NCBI GenBank assembly: GCA_963575745.1
Contig: CAUYUJ010021057.1
Span: 62,501-126,500, forward strand
Origin: Prorocentrum cordatum
Lineage: Eukaryota > Sar > Dinophyceae > Prorocentrales > Prorocentraceae
DNA length: 64,000 nt
Reading direction: 5' to 3'
Both the position numbers and the translations under genes were made by a program. The notes beneath the pieces were generated by a model. That model was not told the origin of the DNA, searched no databases, and saw only the letters and a program-made list of their open reading frames with translations. Shown piece after piece: positions 31,985 to 43,390 of this stretch (within the stretch, counting starts at the first letter, position 1; each line of letters begins with the position of its first letter).

Positions 31985-32460
31985 TCCAGAATCTAACAAT
32001 TGCTTGGCAAGCACGCGCTGGCTTAACCACTGTCGTTTGCACTGTACCGTACCTCTGCTTTGCTGACACGTAAAGCAGTCCAGTGTGCAATCATAAAAAG
32101 ACCTCGATCTACCGTGTGCTGATAGAGCGTCTCGAGGCTGCACGTGAGTTCTGACGTGACGCACACATTCAACAAGTCAACCTTGATTGCCCCACTTATG
32201 TCGGCATACCTCCAGACAATATGCAGCGCATCGAAAGACGCGCTGGCTTCACCCACACGTCCGGCAAGTGATGCCCCTGCTTCCCCGTCGGTCTGGAGGA
32301 GGCTGCCCATGTAGGCCGTCCAGGTGACCAGCATGAACTGCTGAATCGTCTGTCTAACTCGCGCGCGCGTGGAGGCCCCTGGGGGGTCGGTCCCAGATGA
32401 AAAACACCCCGGCCGCAGCCCGGCCACCCTTGGATCGGAGATGGATTTGCTCACGGGTGC
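31985..32460 (-). CDS. Possible exon of an unknown gene
   Basis: The minus strand has a continuous frame of mixed composition that includes RQTIQQFMLVTWTAYMGSLL and DALHIVWRYADISGAIKVDL. Segments are alternately hydrophobic and charged and are not repeat-derived. The coding-like part starts where a CAAGA block ends and stops next to family-F copy 2, in the same orientation as the F copy that splits the 61-62 kb gene. No family recognised. Confidence 0.3.
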
Positions 32461-33050
32461 GGCCTCCCAGGCCCCCCAGAGCGTTCTAAGAGCGCCCCAA
32501 GGGACCTCCAAGAGAGCCCCAGCTGGTCCGAGACAGTCCAAGAGCGCTCCAAGACACCCGAGAGAATCTCTGGACGGCCCCGGGACGCGTCCGAACTGCC
32601 TCAGAAGAGCTCCAAGAGTCCCCAGGAGGGGCGCTGGAGCAAAAAAAATGATTTCTCGTTGGGTCTGAACTATGCCTGCGCTCTCGCCCTTTCGCGACTG
32701 TGGGCCTCCAAGACGGCCCAGGAGGCCTTCAGCATCGCAGTAAGACAGCCCAAGACACTCCCAGGAGGGCCTCAAGATGACTCAAGAGGGCCTCAATACG
32801 GCCCAGAAGGCCCCCCAAGAGGGCCCAAGAGGCCCCGTAGAGGGCCCCACAAAATGAATCCGGACTGTCATTTGGAACCCGTTCCCCCAAAGCTGGCCCT
32901 CGACACCGCCAGCAAGCTCCCAGGGAGCTCCCACAGGCCCCCAGAGGCTCCCAAGGAGCTCCCCAGAGGCCAGAGGCTCCCAAGACACCCCCGAGAGGCG
33001 CCGAGAGACCCCCAAGAGACCAAGAAATGCCGCCACGGCGCTCCCCTGCA
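32461..33050 (+). repeat. CAAGA-type degenerate repeat block
   Basis: CCAAGAGCGCC, CTCCAAGAG and CCAAGACGGCC words with the CTCTCGCCCTTTCGCGACTG spacer near 32680. Confidence 0.85.
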
Positions 33051-33159
33051 GCTCCGCACTGCAGACGAACGCTCGGCCAGTCGACAGCGGCGAGAACATC
33101 TCGGCCGGCGGAGGGGAGCGAAGCAACTCGAAGGAGGAGAAGGGGCGTGTCTGGCCTTG

Positions 33160-33553
33160 CTGACTACCTACCAGGCCACCACAACCCAACCCGAAGATCC
33201 GAATTTGACCCGAATTTCGGGTTGGGGGGGGGGGTATGGGCTCCATACGTGTTTTTGTTCGATGTTCCCCGACCCCCCCCACACTAGAAATGGAGGGCAA
33301 ATCGAGGCCTTCGGGTTGTTGGAGGCCTGGAAATTGGCACCAGCACCAACACAGGGGGTTGCCTCCACAGGGGGAAGATGATCCTAGATTTCGGTGTTGG
33401 TGGTAATATTTCGGCCACCTTGGAAGCCAGAATATTACCACCATCACCGAGATCGGGATTTCCCTCCCTCGGTGGAGGCACACCGCCGATGCTGGTGCTG
33501 GTGTCAACCTCTAGGCCTGCGAGGTTGGGCTGGGGTGGTTTGGTGGGTGGCGA
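33160..33553. mobile_element. Introner-like element, family A, copy 3, interrupted by family B
   Basis: The family-A left part (CTGACTACCTACC to the TTCGGGTTG arm) occupies 33160-33318 and its right end (GTTGGGCTGGGGTGGTTTGG to GGTGGCGA) occupies 33523-33553. The interruption is a complete family-B element. Removing it restores a standard family-A copy of roughly 185 bp. Confidence 0.85.
33319..33522. mobile_element. Foldback element, family B, copy 2, nested
   Basis: A 204-bp nearly self-complementary element. GGCACCAGCACCAACACAGG at the left faces GATGCTGGTGCTGGTGTCAA at the right, and the arms meet near GGTGGTAATATT. GGTTG flanks it on both sides (33314-33318 and 33523-33527), a 5-bp target duplication inside family A copy 3. 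Confidence 0.9.
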
Positions 33554-33775
33554 GAGGGGAGCGAAGCAGCTCGAGGGAGGAGGAGGAGGAGGAGGAGGAG
33601 GAGGAGGAGGAGGAGGAGGACGAGGAGGACGAGGAGGAGGAGGAGGAGGAGGAGGGAGGAGGAGGAGGAGGAGGCTGAGGAGGAGGAGGCTGAGGAGGAG
33701 GAGGAGGAGGAGGAGGCTGAGGAGGAGGAGGAGCAGGAGGAGGAGGCTGAGGAGGAGGAGGAAGGGGCGCGCTCC
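33554..33775. repeat. AGG tract with GAGGCT interruptions
   Basis: AGG/GGA repeats start after GGGGAGCGAAGCAGCTCGAG, the same leader that precedes the tract at 13.2 kb. A close variant (GGGGAGCGAAGCAACTCGAA) lies at 33114, just left of family A copy 3. Confidence 0.95.
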
Positions 33776-34009
33776 TGGCCCGGCGGAGCCTCGGCCACGC
33801 GGACGCGCTCCCCCGCCCCAGGGCCGGAGGCGCGGCCCGACAACCAGAGCCACTCCCGAACCCGGAGGGGTCCCCACGGTGCGGGCGCAGTCGCGTGGGA
33901 AAAAAACACACTGTGGGAGGAAAAAAAAAACAGTGGGGAAAAACACACACACACACACACACAAAACAACAACACAAACAAACAAACAAGCACGCAAACA
34001 AACAAACAC

Positions 34010-34047
<38 letters not shown>

Positions 34048-34442
34048 CAAAAAAATGTGGGGAAAAACACACAAACTGTGGGAAAAGCACACAAAAAAAA
34101 AAAAAAAAAAGCTGTGTGGAAAAACAAAAAAACTGTGTGCTTTTTTCCTGCCGAAAACCTTCGCAATAAACAAGACCATGAAAGCCCGCGCGCGAGGCAC
34201 ACCTGAGGGGAAGCCCGGGGCGCCCTGAACGCAGCAGCTTCTTAACGGCCGCGGAAAGTCACCGCGCAGCGCGAGGATCGACCAAACTCAGGGTCCCCTG
34301 GCGAAGAGCACTTAGCTTCTCGGTGCGCGCCTCCACTGCATCCCAGACCCCCGACGTCACGATGCGTTCCCGACGGTGCCACCGTCGACCCCCGGAGGTC
34401 TCGACCCCTTCCCCCAGGGCTTATCCTCCCGAAACGCTCCTT
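33776..34442. repeat. CA and poly-A rich tract, then unassigned
   Basis: 33900-34145 alternates AAAAACAC, (CA)n, ACAAACAAAC and poly-A with repeated TGTGGGAAAA or TGTGGGGAAAA words. 34146-34442 is unassigned. Confidence 0.7.
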
Positions 34443-34611
34443 CTGACTACCTACCAGACCACCCCAACCCAACCCGAAGACCCGAATTTCGGGTTGGGGG
34501 GGGGTACGGGTTCCATACGTGTTTTCTCGATGTTCCCCGACCCCCCCCCACTGGAAATGGAGGTCAATTTGAGGCCTTCGGGTTGGGTTGGGGTGGTTTG
34601 GTGGGTGGTGA
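34443..34611. mobile_element. Introner-like element, family A, copy 4
   Basis: A 169-bp element from CTGACTACCTACCAGACC to GGTGGGTGGTGA. CCTT precedes and follows it (34439-34442 and 34612-34615), a likely 4-bp target duplication. The interior is very close to the copies that split the kinase gene. No flanking exon was recognised. Confidence 0.85.
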
Positions 34612-34850
34612 CCTTTACGGTCCTCTGGGGGGCCCAGCGAGGGCCCCCCGGGGGCCGAAAGCGTCCAGAACCGCCCGTCGTCGTCGTGCCACGACTCGGA
34701 GCGGCCTCTGGAGGGCTCTCCGGGTTCGACGCCTGTCCCTGGCAGCCGTGGGGGCGACATTGCAGTCAGCGCCCTCCTGCGTTCAGACCGCACCTGGCCC
34801 TTCCCCCTGCCCCGTCTCGCCCATCCTGCTGCTCCTCCCCCCCTTTCGGG
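34612..34850. other. No gene seen
   Basis: GC-rich unassigned sequence. Confidence 0.4.
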
Positions 34851-34854
34851 GGTG

Positions 34855-35025
34855 GACCAGACCCCCTTCCGTGAAGCAGGGTTTGGTGGAAACGACCTCG
34901 GGCCCAAACCTGGCGGGCGCAGGCCTGGAAAACGACGGCCGCGGCGCCCTCTCGAGAACCGAAAACGGACAATTCACTAATCGACGTGTCAGGGTGGGGG
35001 TTTCTGTCCACCCCCCATCGAACTG
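34855..35025. repeat. Dispersed repeat, family I, copy 1
   Basis: ACGGCCGCGGCGCCCTCTCG, GAACCGAAAACGGACA and CGTGTCAGGGTGGGGG recur in order at 45270-45350. The left part (TTAGTGAAAACGG type) is diverged. Probably another short element family, with ends unresolved. Confidence 0.6.
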
Positions 35026-35895
35026 AAGGACCACATCCCAGAAATCATCTCGAGCGCCCAGGAGAGTGTCGAAGCAGTGTCCAAGGAGCACCGCCTGGCG
35101 ACACGTCGCGGATCGATCGGCGATGGGCACCCGATCGCAAGTCCCCGCGACGTTCCTGGGCTGGGCGGGGGGGGCTCCGGCCACCCCCGACGCCTCGCTC
35201 TGCGCGCCTCCCCTGTGACGGCACGACTCCGGGTGCTCCAGGTGTCCGGCCCGAAGCAGGCCCGAACCGGACAGCCCGGGACGTTCCCGCTCGGCCGGGG
35301 AAGCCCCAGGCCACAGGAGGAGCCCAGCACCGGGGTCTCGGGATTCTCGGGAGCGGCAAAGAGGGGGGTGTCCAAGAGGGGGGGGTGCAAATCATGACCG
35401 GCGGCATGTGCGCGGCCCAGCGGGGGGGCCAGGGACGTAATGAAATAAGAAGAGGCGCCATGAAATCTGGGGAAAAATCATGGCCCTCGCCATGATATCC
35501 ACCCCCCCCTAGTCATCACCCCCCTCTTTTCCGCCCCCGAGATTCACCGAGCCCAGAGAGAGTCGGGCCAGCCCCCGGGAAAATCTGCGGCATCGGGTGG
35601 AACAAAAAAAAAAGAGCTCGCCCTGCAGAAACACCTTCCTCCCATCAGTTGTTCGCTGGCGTCCCATGCCGAAGGGTCGGCCTGATTGTAAAAGAACAGC
35701 CTGCTGTCCGACCGCGCGAACAGCGCAGAAGCTTCGATCAAGCGGCGCTGATGCTGTTGAACAGACGATACGCGCCGATCGCTGGAACAGCGTAGCGGCC
35801 AGGCAGAATCTTGGCTTACTGAAAAGAAGAATCATCCAGACTTTTGGGGGGGGGGGGGGGGCGTTCTTTGAGCCTGGGAGATCCCAGGGCCACTG
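35026..35895. other. No gene seen
   Basis: GC-rich to 35510, then mixed, with a run of 17 G at about 35846. No domain or repeat family recognised. Confidence 0.5.
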
Positions 35896-35899
35896 ATTG

Positions 35900-36060
35900 A
35901 TTCATTTTGTGGACTGGGGATTCCCAGGCCCAGAGAAAGCCTGCCCACAAAAAAAAACATCTGCATGATGTTCTAAGCACCAAAGTTTCGCTTGGGACAT
36001 CGTCCAATAAATCACGTTCTCCCTATCGTTGTTTCGCCAATGGTCTCAGGCGAAGCCTTC
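35900..36060 (+). repeat. Dispersed repeat paired with 37195-37345
   Basis: GGGGATTCCCAGGCCCAGAG, GGGACATCGTCCAATAAATC and TTGTTTCGCCAATGGTCTCA correspond to GGGGATTCCCAGGTCCAAAG, GGCACATCCGTCCAACAAAA and TTGTCGCTTCACCGATG at 37199-37330. A diverged pair without coding signal. Confidence 0.6.
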
Positions 36061-36479
36061 TTTTATTGTTGTCATCGGGGTGCTTATCGAAATCAAGGCT
36101 GAGCATCACACTGGACAAACCGCGCTGGCTGATGGCACGGTACCAACGAAATATCTCAACTGCATCGCCGTACAGTGCCCCTTAGCGAGGCCCGCGGTCA
36201 AAAATAGATACAAGTTCGTGGAGTGCCGTGATCATTCAAATCAGGCTGCCTCCCTCATACCGCACGCGCCTTCATCCGCGGAGGTGCGCCCACTGACGAA
36301 GACAAGCCGAACCAATGCTTGATGAGCCCCGTCAGGATCAACAGTCGAACCAATGCTTTGACAGGAGCGACAATGAATAACGGAGGATGGATAAAAAACT
36401 TAGTGAAACCGAATGCACTGGCGGAGCGCAGCAGCAGGCCTAAGGCCTGAGGATGCATGGCGAAAAGGAACACGGAGAG
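36061..36479. other. No gene seen
   Basis: Mixed-composition sequence. AACCAATGCTT occurs twice near 36310 and 36350. Confidence 0.5.
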
Positions 36480-36640
36480 GGAGGTCCTCCTCCTCCTCCT
36501 CCTCCTCCTCCTCCTCCTCCTCCTCCTCCCCCTCCTCCTTCTCCTCCTCCTCCTCTTCCTCCTCCCCCTCCTCCTGCTCCTCCTCCTCCTCCTCCTCCCC
36601 CTCCTCCTCCTCCTCCTCCTCGTCCTCCTCCACCTTTCAC
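36480..36640. repeat. CTC tract
   Basis: CTC triplets with CCC and CTT interruptions. Confidence 0.95.
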
Positions 36641-37910
36641 ACAAGCTCTTTTGGGCCGTCTCGGGCTCCTCTCGGGCCGGAGGTTGCTAGAACTGCCCCT
36701 GGGCTCTCGGGGCGGCCCAGACGGCCTCCAGAGCACCCCGCACGAGGCCCCGGAGGGCACCGGAGGGCCCCAGAGGGCCCAGGGGCTCCAAAATGGAGCG
36801 AAACGCTGGGGGCACCTTGGGCCAGGGGCACTTTTAGCAACTCTCGATTGGGACGTGCTTGGTAAATTTTCCAGCGTTCTTTGGATGCTGTGGGGCCGTT
36901 GTGGAGCCCTCCGAAGCGATCCCACAGCTGTCTGAAGAAGAAACACGTAACACCACACAATCATCATAAACCTGAGAATAACTCACGCAGTCAGAAGAAC
37001 AGATCTCGCAAGAGCACCCACCTTATCATACGAACGACCCCCTCGTATCACGAAAACGACTCATCCTTGTCACGCAAGCGATTCATGGGATCGGAAAAAC
37101 GGGAAACTCAAAAACAATAACCCTCCAGAAGTTGATGTTTGGGGCAAGACTTGTTCCAGGCCTGGGAATATCCGCAGAAGAGATATCAGTCAGTGACATG
37201 GGGATTCCCAGGTCCAAAGAAAACACGCCCCACCCTAACCAAAATCGAGGTTGGTTGTTCCAAAAATCAAGGTTTCGGCTGGCACATCCGTCCAACAAAA
37301 CACGTTTCCTCGATTGTCGCTTCACCGATGTCACATGCGAAACCTGGATGTCTGGAAAACCTCAAAAACAAAAAGCAAGTGTCGCCTGAGACGTCGGCGA
37401 CAAAAACCATGGGGGAAAAAAGTTGTCGTTGGACGACGCCCCGTCCGAAATCTTGATGCGTGGAAAATCCTGTATACTTGTTTTTGGAGCGGATGCTCTC
37501 AGGGCATGGGAATCCTCGGCCCACAGAGGGAATCAATCGGAGAATCCGCCACATAAGGAAGCAGCATGTAAATCTTCATCGGGAAATCATTAATCGAACG
37601 AACGAAAAGTCATACTCCCTAGGCGCGTGGACTCGTGCAAACTAGCTACTCATGCAGAAATTGACGACTCTAGACTTCCATGCTTCTGCAGTTAAAATTC
37701 AACAAAAGGTAACAACCAGTCCTCCGCACACGACTTTCAAGCGTAAAGCGCACACGTAATGGTTTGAGCACATGTGTGATAACTCATTACTTGAATCGTT
37801 CGCTAAAACATACGGCCGAAGTCATTATGCAGCGGAATATCTGATCGATTCGTCGGAACGTCTCGGGATTTCTGTGCCATCTTCAGAAAAGCCCACGCGA
37901 AATCTCAAAC
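36641..37910. other. Degenerate GC-rich block then unassigned sequence
   Basis: 36650-36830 has weak CAAGA-like character in inverted orientation (TTTTGGGCCGTCTCGGG). The rest is lower-GC unassigned sequence containing the 37195-37345 partner of 35900-36060. Confidence 0.5.
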
Positions 37911-37911
37911 T

Positions 37912-38400
37912 GTGAAATCCGCCGACCCCTTGGGGCCACGGCGTGTGAGATGCTTCCCCCTCCCCAAACCCCTCCCCCGGGGGCCCAGGCTGGCCGGTTT
38001 CGAGGGGGTGCGCCTTATTTCACCGTCTTGGCTGATGTCGGGGGGCGTAAGGCTCGGGTTCGGGGGACTCATGAAACTGACGAGACCCAACATGAAATCT
38101 GACGCGAGCTCCCGCTGCAAACGCCCCCGAGGTAGGAAGGCACCAACTATACACCCACACCGATCCTGGCCAGGATCTCCCTGGGCCCAGGATCGGTGTA
38201 TACGCCCTCCTGCCTTGCGCAAGAAGGCATATGGGGGGGGGAAAAGTGCCGGCCGCACATTTGGAGCCTCAGGAGGCCCCGAAACGAGCCAAAAAGGTTC
38301 AAAAGGGTCCCGGAACGGTCCAAGAGAGCTACAAGTCGACGAACGATCTTTCCAAAACGCCGCAGATTGCCTCCAGACGGCCCCATCAGTCCCCAAGACT
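37912..38400 (+). repeat. Leader module copy with ~240-bp insertion
   Basis: TCCGCCGACCCC and GGGGCCACGGCGTGTGAGAT match 40338 onwards, and GTGCCGGCCGCACATTTG to GATTGCCTCCAGACGGCCCC matches 40425-40570. The stretch between (about 37995-38242) has no counterpart at 40 kb and contains the foldback hairpins at 38145-38235. Confidence 0.8.
38145..38235. mobile_element. Foldback hairpins, family G, copy 2
   Basis: ACCGATCCTGG pairs with CCAGGATCGGT across a short loop. A second stem is centred on CTTGCGCAAG. The right stem shares GGTGTATACGCC with family G copy 1 at 26.4 kb. It lies at the right end of the 240-bp insertion. Confidence 0.75.
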
Positions 38401-41400
38401 CTTGAAAAAAGTCCTACGAGGCGCCCCACGAAGGCCCTTCCAGAAGCAGAAATCGTCCAATTCCCAAGGGAAAACGTACTTTTTCAGCACATTCCCCTTT
38501 TGGGCTTCCACGCGGCCCACGACGGCCCAAGAGGCCTCCAACATCGACCCTCCGGAGCCCAAGAGGCCCCCAAAAAAGCTCCACGACGGCTTTCAGGCGA
38601 TCCACGAAGGCTCCAGACACCATAGCAACGGCCCGGGAGAGCCGCAGGATGGTCCCAACAGGGCTCCAAAACGGGCCAACCGGGTCCCCAAAGGCTCCTC
38701 GGCCCACGCGGGAGACGATTCGGTCCAAACCGCCCAAGATTGCCTCTAGACGGCCCCATAGGCCCCCAAGACGTTTGAAAAAGCGTCCACGAGGCGCTCC
38801 AAAAGGGCATCCAGAAGCAAAAGCCGCCCCATTCCTTCAGGAAAACATGCATTTTCAGTACAGTCGCCCCTTGGGCTTCCACGAGGCCTACAACGGCCCG
38901 GTAAACCTCCAAGTTCGACCCACGACACCCCAAGAGGCTCTCAAAAAAGGCTCCACGACGGCTTCCAGGCGCACCACGAAGGCCTCAGAAACCACAGCAA
39001 CGGCCCAGGACAGTCGCAGGACGTTCCCACGAGAGCTCCACAACGGGCCAAGAGGGTGCCCAAAGGCCTTCTGGACGGCCCACGAGGGGGACGATTCGGT
39101 CCAATTCGCACCAGCTTGCCTGCAGACGATTCCCCATAGGCCCCCGAGACGTTTGAAGAAGCTACTACGAGGCGCTCCACGAAGGCCTCCACAAGCAAAA
39201 ATCGTCCCACTCCCGAGGGAAACATACATGTTCAACACAGTCGCCTCTTGGGCATCCACGAAGCCTGCAACGACCCAAGAAGCAACCAACATCGACCCCC
39301 TACAGCCCCACAGGCTTTCAAGAGGGCTCCAGAACGGCATCTGGACGCCCCACGAAGGCCCCAGAAACCATAGCAACGGCCCTGGAAAGCCGCAAGACGG
39401 TCCCAAGAGGGCCCCAACACGGGCCAGGAGGGTTTTTAGAAGGCCTCCTGGTCGGGCCAAGTCGTTCAATAGTGCACCAAGTCGTCCAACATGGCCTCCC
39501 GACAGCCCTACCGGCCCCAGGACGCCTCAAGACGCTACCCAGAGGCGCCCCGAGAAGCCTTCCAGAAGCAACAACTGTCCCATTCTCGATGGAAAGCACA
39601 TATTTCCAACACGTTCGCCTCTTGGCCTTTCACGCGGCCCCTGAGACCCCTTGCACGCCCCAACACGCCACCAGGAGGCGGCCCAAGAGGCCCTCCAGAA
39701 GCAAACATCGGCCCGTTCCCTAACGGAAACGTCCAAGTTTAGCACATTCGTTTCTTGGCCTTTCGCGAGGTTCGCAGCAACCCAAAAAGCCCCCGATTCA
39801 ATTCAAGGAAAGCCCATATGCCTCCAAGAGGGCTACCAGACGGCCCAAAAGGTCCCCAAGAGGGCCCCCGCAGCCACCGAGGAGGGCCCCAGGACGGCCC
39901 CAAAGGGCTCCCCCGACGGCCCCGAAGGGCTACGACTCGTGAAGAGATCGCTCCAAGAGGCCCGACATTGCCTCCGGACGGCCGCGGAACCCCTGCTCGC
40001 CCATGCACAGACCATCCCCTGGGGTATAAGCATAGCTCCTCCTACGCCCATCCTCCTCCTCCTCCTCCTCCCTCCTCCTCCTCCTCCTCCTCCTCCTCCT
40101 CCTCCTCCTCCTCCTTCTCCTCATCCTCCTCCTCCTCCTCCTCCTCCTCCTCCTCCTCCTCCTCCTCCTCCTCCTCCTCCTCCTCCTCCTCCTCCTCCTC
40201 CTCCTCCTCCCCCTCCTCGTCCTCCTCCTCCCCGCAACCTTGAAGCTGCGGACACGTGTGCGTCCATGCCCTCGTCCTCCTCCTGCTCCCCCCCCGATCT
40301 CCAAGCGTTGCAATGTTGTTCACACCAGGCGGCCCCGAGGTCCGCCGACCCCCTGGGGCCACGGCGTGCGAGATGCTCCCCCCTCCCAGGAGCCTGGTCG
40401 GCCGGTTTGGAGGAGAGGGCGGGCCAAAGGCGCCGGCCGCACACTTGCAGCCTTAGGGGGCCCCAAAACAAGCCGAAAAGGTCCAAAAGGCTCCCGGCAC
40501 GGACCAAGAGAGCTACGAGTCGACAAAGGATCGTTCCACAACGCCGAGGATTGCCTCCAGACGGCCCCAGAAGCTCCCAACAGGCCCAAGAAGCCACCAA
40601 GACGCCCTCCAGAAGCGAAAACTGTCCTATTCCCTACGGACAAAACATATAGTTTAACACGCTCGCCTCTTGGCCTTTCGCGAGGCCCACAACGGCGCAA
40701 AAGCCTCCAAGAGCGACCCCAGATAACCCAAGAGGCCCCCAAGAAGGCTCCAAGACGGCCAGCGAGGGCCCCGCGAAGGCCCCAGAAACAACTGCAACGG
40801 CCCAGGAGAGCCGCAGGACGGCCTCAAGACGGCCCAAAATGGGCCAAGAGGTTCCCCATCCCCAAAGGCCTCCTGAACGGCCCACGAGGGCTACGAGTCG
40901 TCGAGAGATCGCTCCAAGACGCTCCAGATTGCCTCCCGGCAGTCCTACAGGCCCCCAACACGCCCCAAGAAACCACACGGAGACGTCCCAAGAGGCTTTC
41001 CAGAAGCAAAGAGCGTTTCATTTTCTATGGACAACTTACATTTCCAGCACGTTCGCCTGTTCGCTTTCACGAGGCCCGCAACAGCCCAAGAAGCCTTCCA
41101 GATCGACCCAATACGATCCAAAACGGCTCCCAAGAAGGCTCCAGGACAACCCAAATGGACGCCAAGAGGCCCCAGAAGCCACCAAACCGACCCAGGATGG
41201 CCCCAGGACGGCCCAAAAAAAATCCCAAAATAGGTCCCGCAAGGCTCCCCCGACGGCTCCAGAGCGCGAATTACGACTCGTGAGGAGATCTCTCCCAGAC
41301 GCCCGCCACTGCTTCCAGCTGACCCCTGAGGCCCCATAGACGCCCCAACACGCCACCAGGACCCTTCCCGAAAAGAGGCGTCTAAGTTTAACACGTTCGC

Positions 41401-41560
41401 TTTTTGAGCTTTCACGGGTCCCACAGCAGCCCAAAAAGCCCCCCAAATCAACCCACAAGCCCCCGCATGCCCCCAAGAAGGCTCCCAGACGGCACAAACG
41501 GGCCCCAACAGGGCCCCCGAAGCCACCAGGGAGAGCCCCAGGACGGCCCCAAGAGGAGGG
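38240..41560 (+). repeat. Higher-order satellite, ~380-bp units
   Basis: CAAGA words alternate with a conserved spacer: CCAGAAGCAAAA, then GTCCCATTCCC, GGAAA, TTNANCACNTTCGCC and TTGGNCTTTCACGAGGCC. Spacers lie near 38430, 38810, 39190, 39565, 39700, 40605, 41005 and 41370, so several neighbours are 370-400 bp apart. A CTC tract interrupts at 40045-40235. The spacer differs from that of the 28-30 kb array. Confidence 0.85.
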
Positions 41561-42049
41561 TAAGAAGGGAAACCCGACTGGACAATTCGAGCACTTCGCC
41601 CCAAGGAAACATGAAAGGGCGCCTAAATGCACGGAGGCGGCCCTTCGACGACGAAAACCACGAAAAACTGAAAAGACTAAGACTCTGCAACCAAATTCTT
41701 CTCTTTTCCCCGCGCAGAAATCGTCCACCATGGGCCTCCCAGACCTTGCCGGAATCCAGTCGCAATCGTTTTCCAAAATGCATCCGGCCGCGGCGACAGG
41801 GGAGGGGCCCAGAACCCCCCCAACCACAAAAAACCTCCCGAGTCCGACGGCCTACTTCGCACAAGTTCGTTCCCCTCTCCCCTGGAGCGCTGATGCAGTG
41901 ATGCAATTTCTCGCCCCAGGCCTGTCCGGTTTGGGGAATCCTGGGGCCCAGCAACGGCCACCGGAGACCGAAACCTATCAAAAACAAAAACTGTTCAAAC
42001 AAAAATCTCTGGAAAGGGGGCCGGAACCGCCGCGGGCATCTACCTCGAT
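41561..42049. other. No gene seen
   Basis: Unassigned. ACCTATCAAAAACAAAAACT near 41970 resembles words near 37350. Confidence 0.5.
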
Positions 42050-42160
42050 CGAGAAGAAGAAGAAAAGAGAAAAAGAAGAAGGAGAAGAAGAAGAAGAAGA
42101 AGAAGAGAAGGACGAGGAGGAGGAAGAGGAGGAAAAGGAAAAAAGAAAAAAGATTTCGTC
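42050..42160. repeat. GAA/GAG tract
   Basis: AGAAGAAG and GAGGAGGA triplets. Poly-Glu/Lys frames are artefacts. Confidence 0.9.
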
Positions 42161-42764
42161 GTCGCCGCAGATGTCTCACAGATGTTCGTCATCTTTCGAC
42201 CACCCGAGGCATATCCTCGAAGTCAGCCTCCAGGAACCGTTTTCGGTACCCGGGGCCACCGCCGAGGGTCCAGGATGAGGATCGACCTCCCTGGCCAGTG
42301 CCACCCCTTCGCAAAGGAAGGAGCACGGGGTGTATCGAGGCTCGCGGCATGAGACTCAGTTCTTGGGCGCTCTCCGCCCTCTCTGGACCTTCAGGAAGCT
42401 CCTCGTCGGCACAGCTGGGTCCACTTTCGAGCTTCTGGCCAGACGCACCCCCAGCCGGGTCTCAACGATCCCCGAGCCCATCCAGGGGGTGGAAAAGGAG
42501 GCCTGGGACAGGCCCCGTGAGGGCCCCAAGAAACCCACATGAGACCACGAACAACTTCAATACAATCCCCTACAAAGCCCCCCCTTTGAACCCCACACGC
42601 TACGTAAGACAGGCCGAAAGCCCAAGATTGTCCAGCGATCGCGCGCGTTCCGCGAACTCCGTCTTTCACCCCTGCTGCCGCCCCAAGGGGTCGGCGGTGC
42701 GGCGTAAGCCAATGAATCAAACAACCGTTGAAACCGCCCAGGCCTTCATACAGGTTCCAGAACC
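42161..42764. other. No gene seen
   Basis: Contains AAGGGGTCGGCGGTGCGGCG near 42688, shared with 6505. Otherwise unassigned. Confidence 0.5.
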
Positions 42765-42945
42765 TTCTCCTCCTACTACACCACCTCCTTCTCCTCCTGC
42801 CCCTCCTCCTCCTCAGTCTCCTCCTCCCTCCTCCTGCTCCTCCTCCTCCTCCTCCTCGTCCTCCTCCTCCTCCTCCTCCTCCTCCTCCTCCTCCTTTTCG
42901 TCATCCTTCTCCTCCCTCTCTTCCTCCTCCTCCTTGCTCGTTCTC
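42765..42945. repeat. CTC tract
   Basis: CTC triplets, followed by AAGTGTTCCCCAAGGG, the core word of module N. Confidence 0.9.
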
Positions 42946-43390
42946 TTTCAAGTGTTCCCCAAGGGATTCTAGTTTCACCCACAAAGCCGACGAGAACAAC
43001 TGCGAAAAGGTGCGGGCCACACACAACACACAACTGCACTGGACCTCTCCAGCGCAACCACAGGGCAAAGAGAACCCTCATTTAGGGGCGGCTCTGCACG
43101 GGGTGGGCGAGAGCTGGAGCTCTTGCCTTGGCTTCCCGTTTCCCACCACCTCTGCCTCCTCTTGGGCGTCTGCGGACAAGCGCATCCCAGACTTACAAAA
43201 AAATTGGATCTTGAAGCGGCTCGCTAGCTCAAGCGGGGGAGGCGAGGGAGGAAGGAGGCCGACGAGCCAGGGGAGGAGGAGGAGGGGGGGGGGGGGGGGG
43301 GCAAAAACTTGTGCCATCATAGTTGCTAGAAGGGCACTCTGCTGCAGGCCAAGCGGGAGACGATTTGCAGTCTGTGCAGCTGCTCTTGGA
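42946..43390. other. Unassigned, with a 16-19 G run
   Basis: A GGAGG stretch and a long G run occupy about 43270-43300. No gene recognised. The downstream end of the 43.4-44.3 kb gene could extend here through an unseen splice. Confidence 0.4.
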
